From positions 146,695-210,694 of the forward strand of contig NZ_JAQSIO010000007.1 of NCBI RefSeq assembly GCF_028649455.1: a DNA stretch of 64,000 bases. Direction: 5' to 3'. Positions 63,168-64,000 of this stretch are shown one piece after another. The notes below the pieces were generated by a model. It worked only from the letters and a program-made list of their open reading frames with translations, did not search any database and had not been told where the DNA came from. The position numbers and the translations under genes are program-made. Each line of letters opens with the position of its first letter. Position 1 is the stretch's first letter. The stretch is from Curvibacter microcysteis. Its GTDB lineage: Bacteria > Pseudomonadota > Gammaproteobacteria > Burkholderiales > Burkholderiaceae_C.

Positions 63168-64000
63168 TTCCTTTCATGCCTTTTGCATCAATGTTTACTC
63201 GGCGATGAGATATTGTTGGATTTTCATTGCAAAAGTCTTTTAAATAAAATGACTACTCAAGATCATTCGAGGCAACCCAATGAGTTCAAGGACTGATTTG
63301 AAATCTAAACCAAAAGTCCTAATCAGCCTTTCTGCAACGTCCCTTCTCAAGACGTGTGGTCGCGCTTGGATCCGCTAATACTGCCCAAAAACCGAAGGTT
63401 TGCGGTTGAGACGAGGTGTGAAGCCGAAATCAGTACATAAGCACGCCAAGGCGAAACAGCGACGTATCAAGGGCTGTTTTGGCGGCTCTAAATTGGGCGC
63501 TCAAAGCGCGATCCCGAAGGGTAGTTTGGATATTTTGGATTTTTCGATGTCATTCTTACTATCTGAAAGAAATGTTCTCCTTGCTGTCAAAGACATTGGC
63601 CTCACAGTTGCGGATCACCTTGAAAAATGGGGTGTGAGTCCTTTGCAAATTTGAGCAAAGCAAGCGCTCTTGATATTTTTCAAAAGCATCCTTTATTGGT
63701 GAATCAACGCGTTGGGAAAATGGTCAACAGGTTTATGCAGCCATTCAGGCTGCCATCACTCTTGCACAATCTCATAAGGCGTAAATTTCTAAAATTTTGT
63801 CGCAGCCGACCCTGCTGCTGCGGCTGAACTCAGAGCGTTAGTGATTTAGATGTCTGTTTGGGGTGTTGCTGGTACTGGTGAATGGAGGCAGATAGGCATC
63901 CGACCCAGCGCGCGTGTCTCGATGAAGTCTTCGAGTGCCGACTGACGGCTTCATTGTCTGAAGCAGTCACCAGCGGAAACTCATCAAATGACGGCTTCTG
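63168..64000. other. 833-bp region with no intact gene, possible gene remnants
   Basis: This region contains the right 75-bp repeat copy and short open frames without ribosome-binding sites. One frame ending near 63784 encodes G-Q-Q-V-Y-A-A-I-Q-A before a stop. It resembles the A-L-Y-A-A-I-Q-A end of the Sel1-repeat protein at 55870, so a decayed relative may lie here. Nothing else was recognised. Confidence 0.4.
63421..63495 (+). repeat. Right copy of the 75-bp imperfect direct repeat
   Basis: This is the partner of 60677-60751, with no gaps and 15 differences. Most differences fall so as to preserve the shared reading frame and the K-A-K-Q-R-R-I-K core. The two copies enclose the AriA/AriB-like genes. 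Confidence 0.7.

Larger units (their letters stand above)
55747..64000. mobile_element. Probable second mobile element (P2 gpA-type), right end outside the window
   Basis: A minus-strand set of Sel1-repeat, HUH replication endonuclease, HTH and hypothetical genes is followed by an AT-rich PARIS-like pair. It abuts the tRNA 3' end. A P2 gpA-type initiator plus PARIS cargo is typical of P2/P4-related elements. No integrase, capsid or second att site is visible in the window, so the extent is uncertain. Confidence 0.5.

Noticed and set aside
63400..63654. 84-codon frame at the right end as a gene
   Set aside because: It begins in the repeat, lacks a ribosome-binding site and has no recognisable domain. 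It is more likely a remnant.

Overview
The window looks like a chromosome of a high-GC betaproteobacterium of the order Burkholderiales, most likely family Comamonadaceae. This rests on gene order and protein character (lolB-ispE-tRNA-Gln-prs-rplY-pth; mutM, dynamin-like GTPase, mutY; rapZ, recN-nadK diverging from hrcA). No 16S gene is present, so the genus is not determined.

Bases 1-29397 are ordinary chromosome. They hold a BLUF photoreceptor, a DMT exporter, a DUF429 protein, a TPR protein, a tautomerase and a LysR regulator. A seven-gene minus-strand operon encodes a peptide-type ABC transporter (oppBCDF-like genes plus binding protein) with an amidase and a serine hydrolase. A [4Fe-4S] ferredoxin and the housekeeping blocks named above follow.

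Bases 29430-55651 are a ~26.2 kb integrative element inserted in the anticodon loop of a CAU-anticodon tRNA gene, which by sequence resembles tRNA-Ile2. The 9-bp core CTCATAATC is present at both ends. The 5' half of the host tRNA lies at the left end and the 3' half at the right end, and neither is completed by element sequence, so the host gene is broken. Just inside the left end the element carries its own complete CAU tRNA. That copy is interrupted between T36 and A37 by a 264-nt Azoarcus-type group I intron lying exactly inside the 9-bp core. My main hypothesis is that the element destroys a tRNA gene, supplies a replacement, and hides the integrase target in that replacement with a self-splicing intron.

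The element's cargo includes a filamentous-phage-like II/X replication protein with an AlpA-like regulator, a C39-like cysteine peptidase, an XRE repressor with three matching operator sites, and two exported proteins. A ~12.5 kb plus-strand operon follows: a type III-like Res, a PD-(D/E)xK protein, Mod, an ABC three-component set (nuclease-like effector, middle component, ATPase) and a RelE-UvrD fusion. The element ends with a MazE-like protein, two tyrosine recombinases and an AbiEi/AbiEii pair. No relaxase or conjugation genes were seen.

Bases 55688-64000 look like part of a second mobile element. It has a Sel1-repeat protein, a P2 gpA-type HUH replication endonuclease, a small HTH protein and a 325-aa HTH protein, all on the minus strand. 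An AT-rich two-gene module matching PARIS (AriA ATPase and DUF4435 AriB) follows, flanked by two 75-bp imperfect direct repeats. The last ~830 bases hold no intact gene I can recognise.
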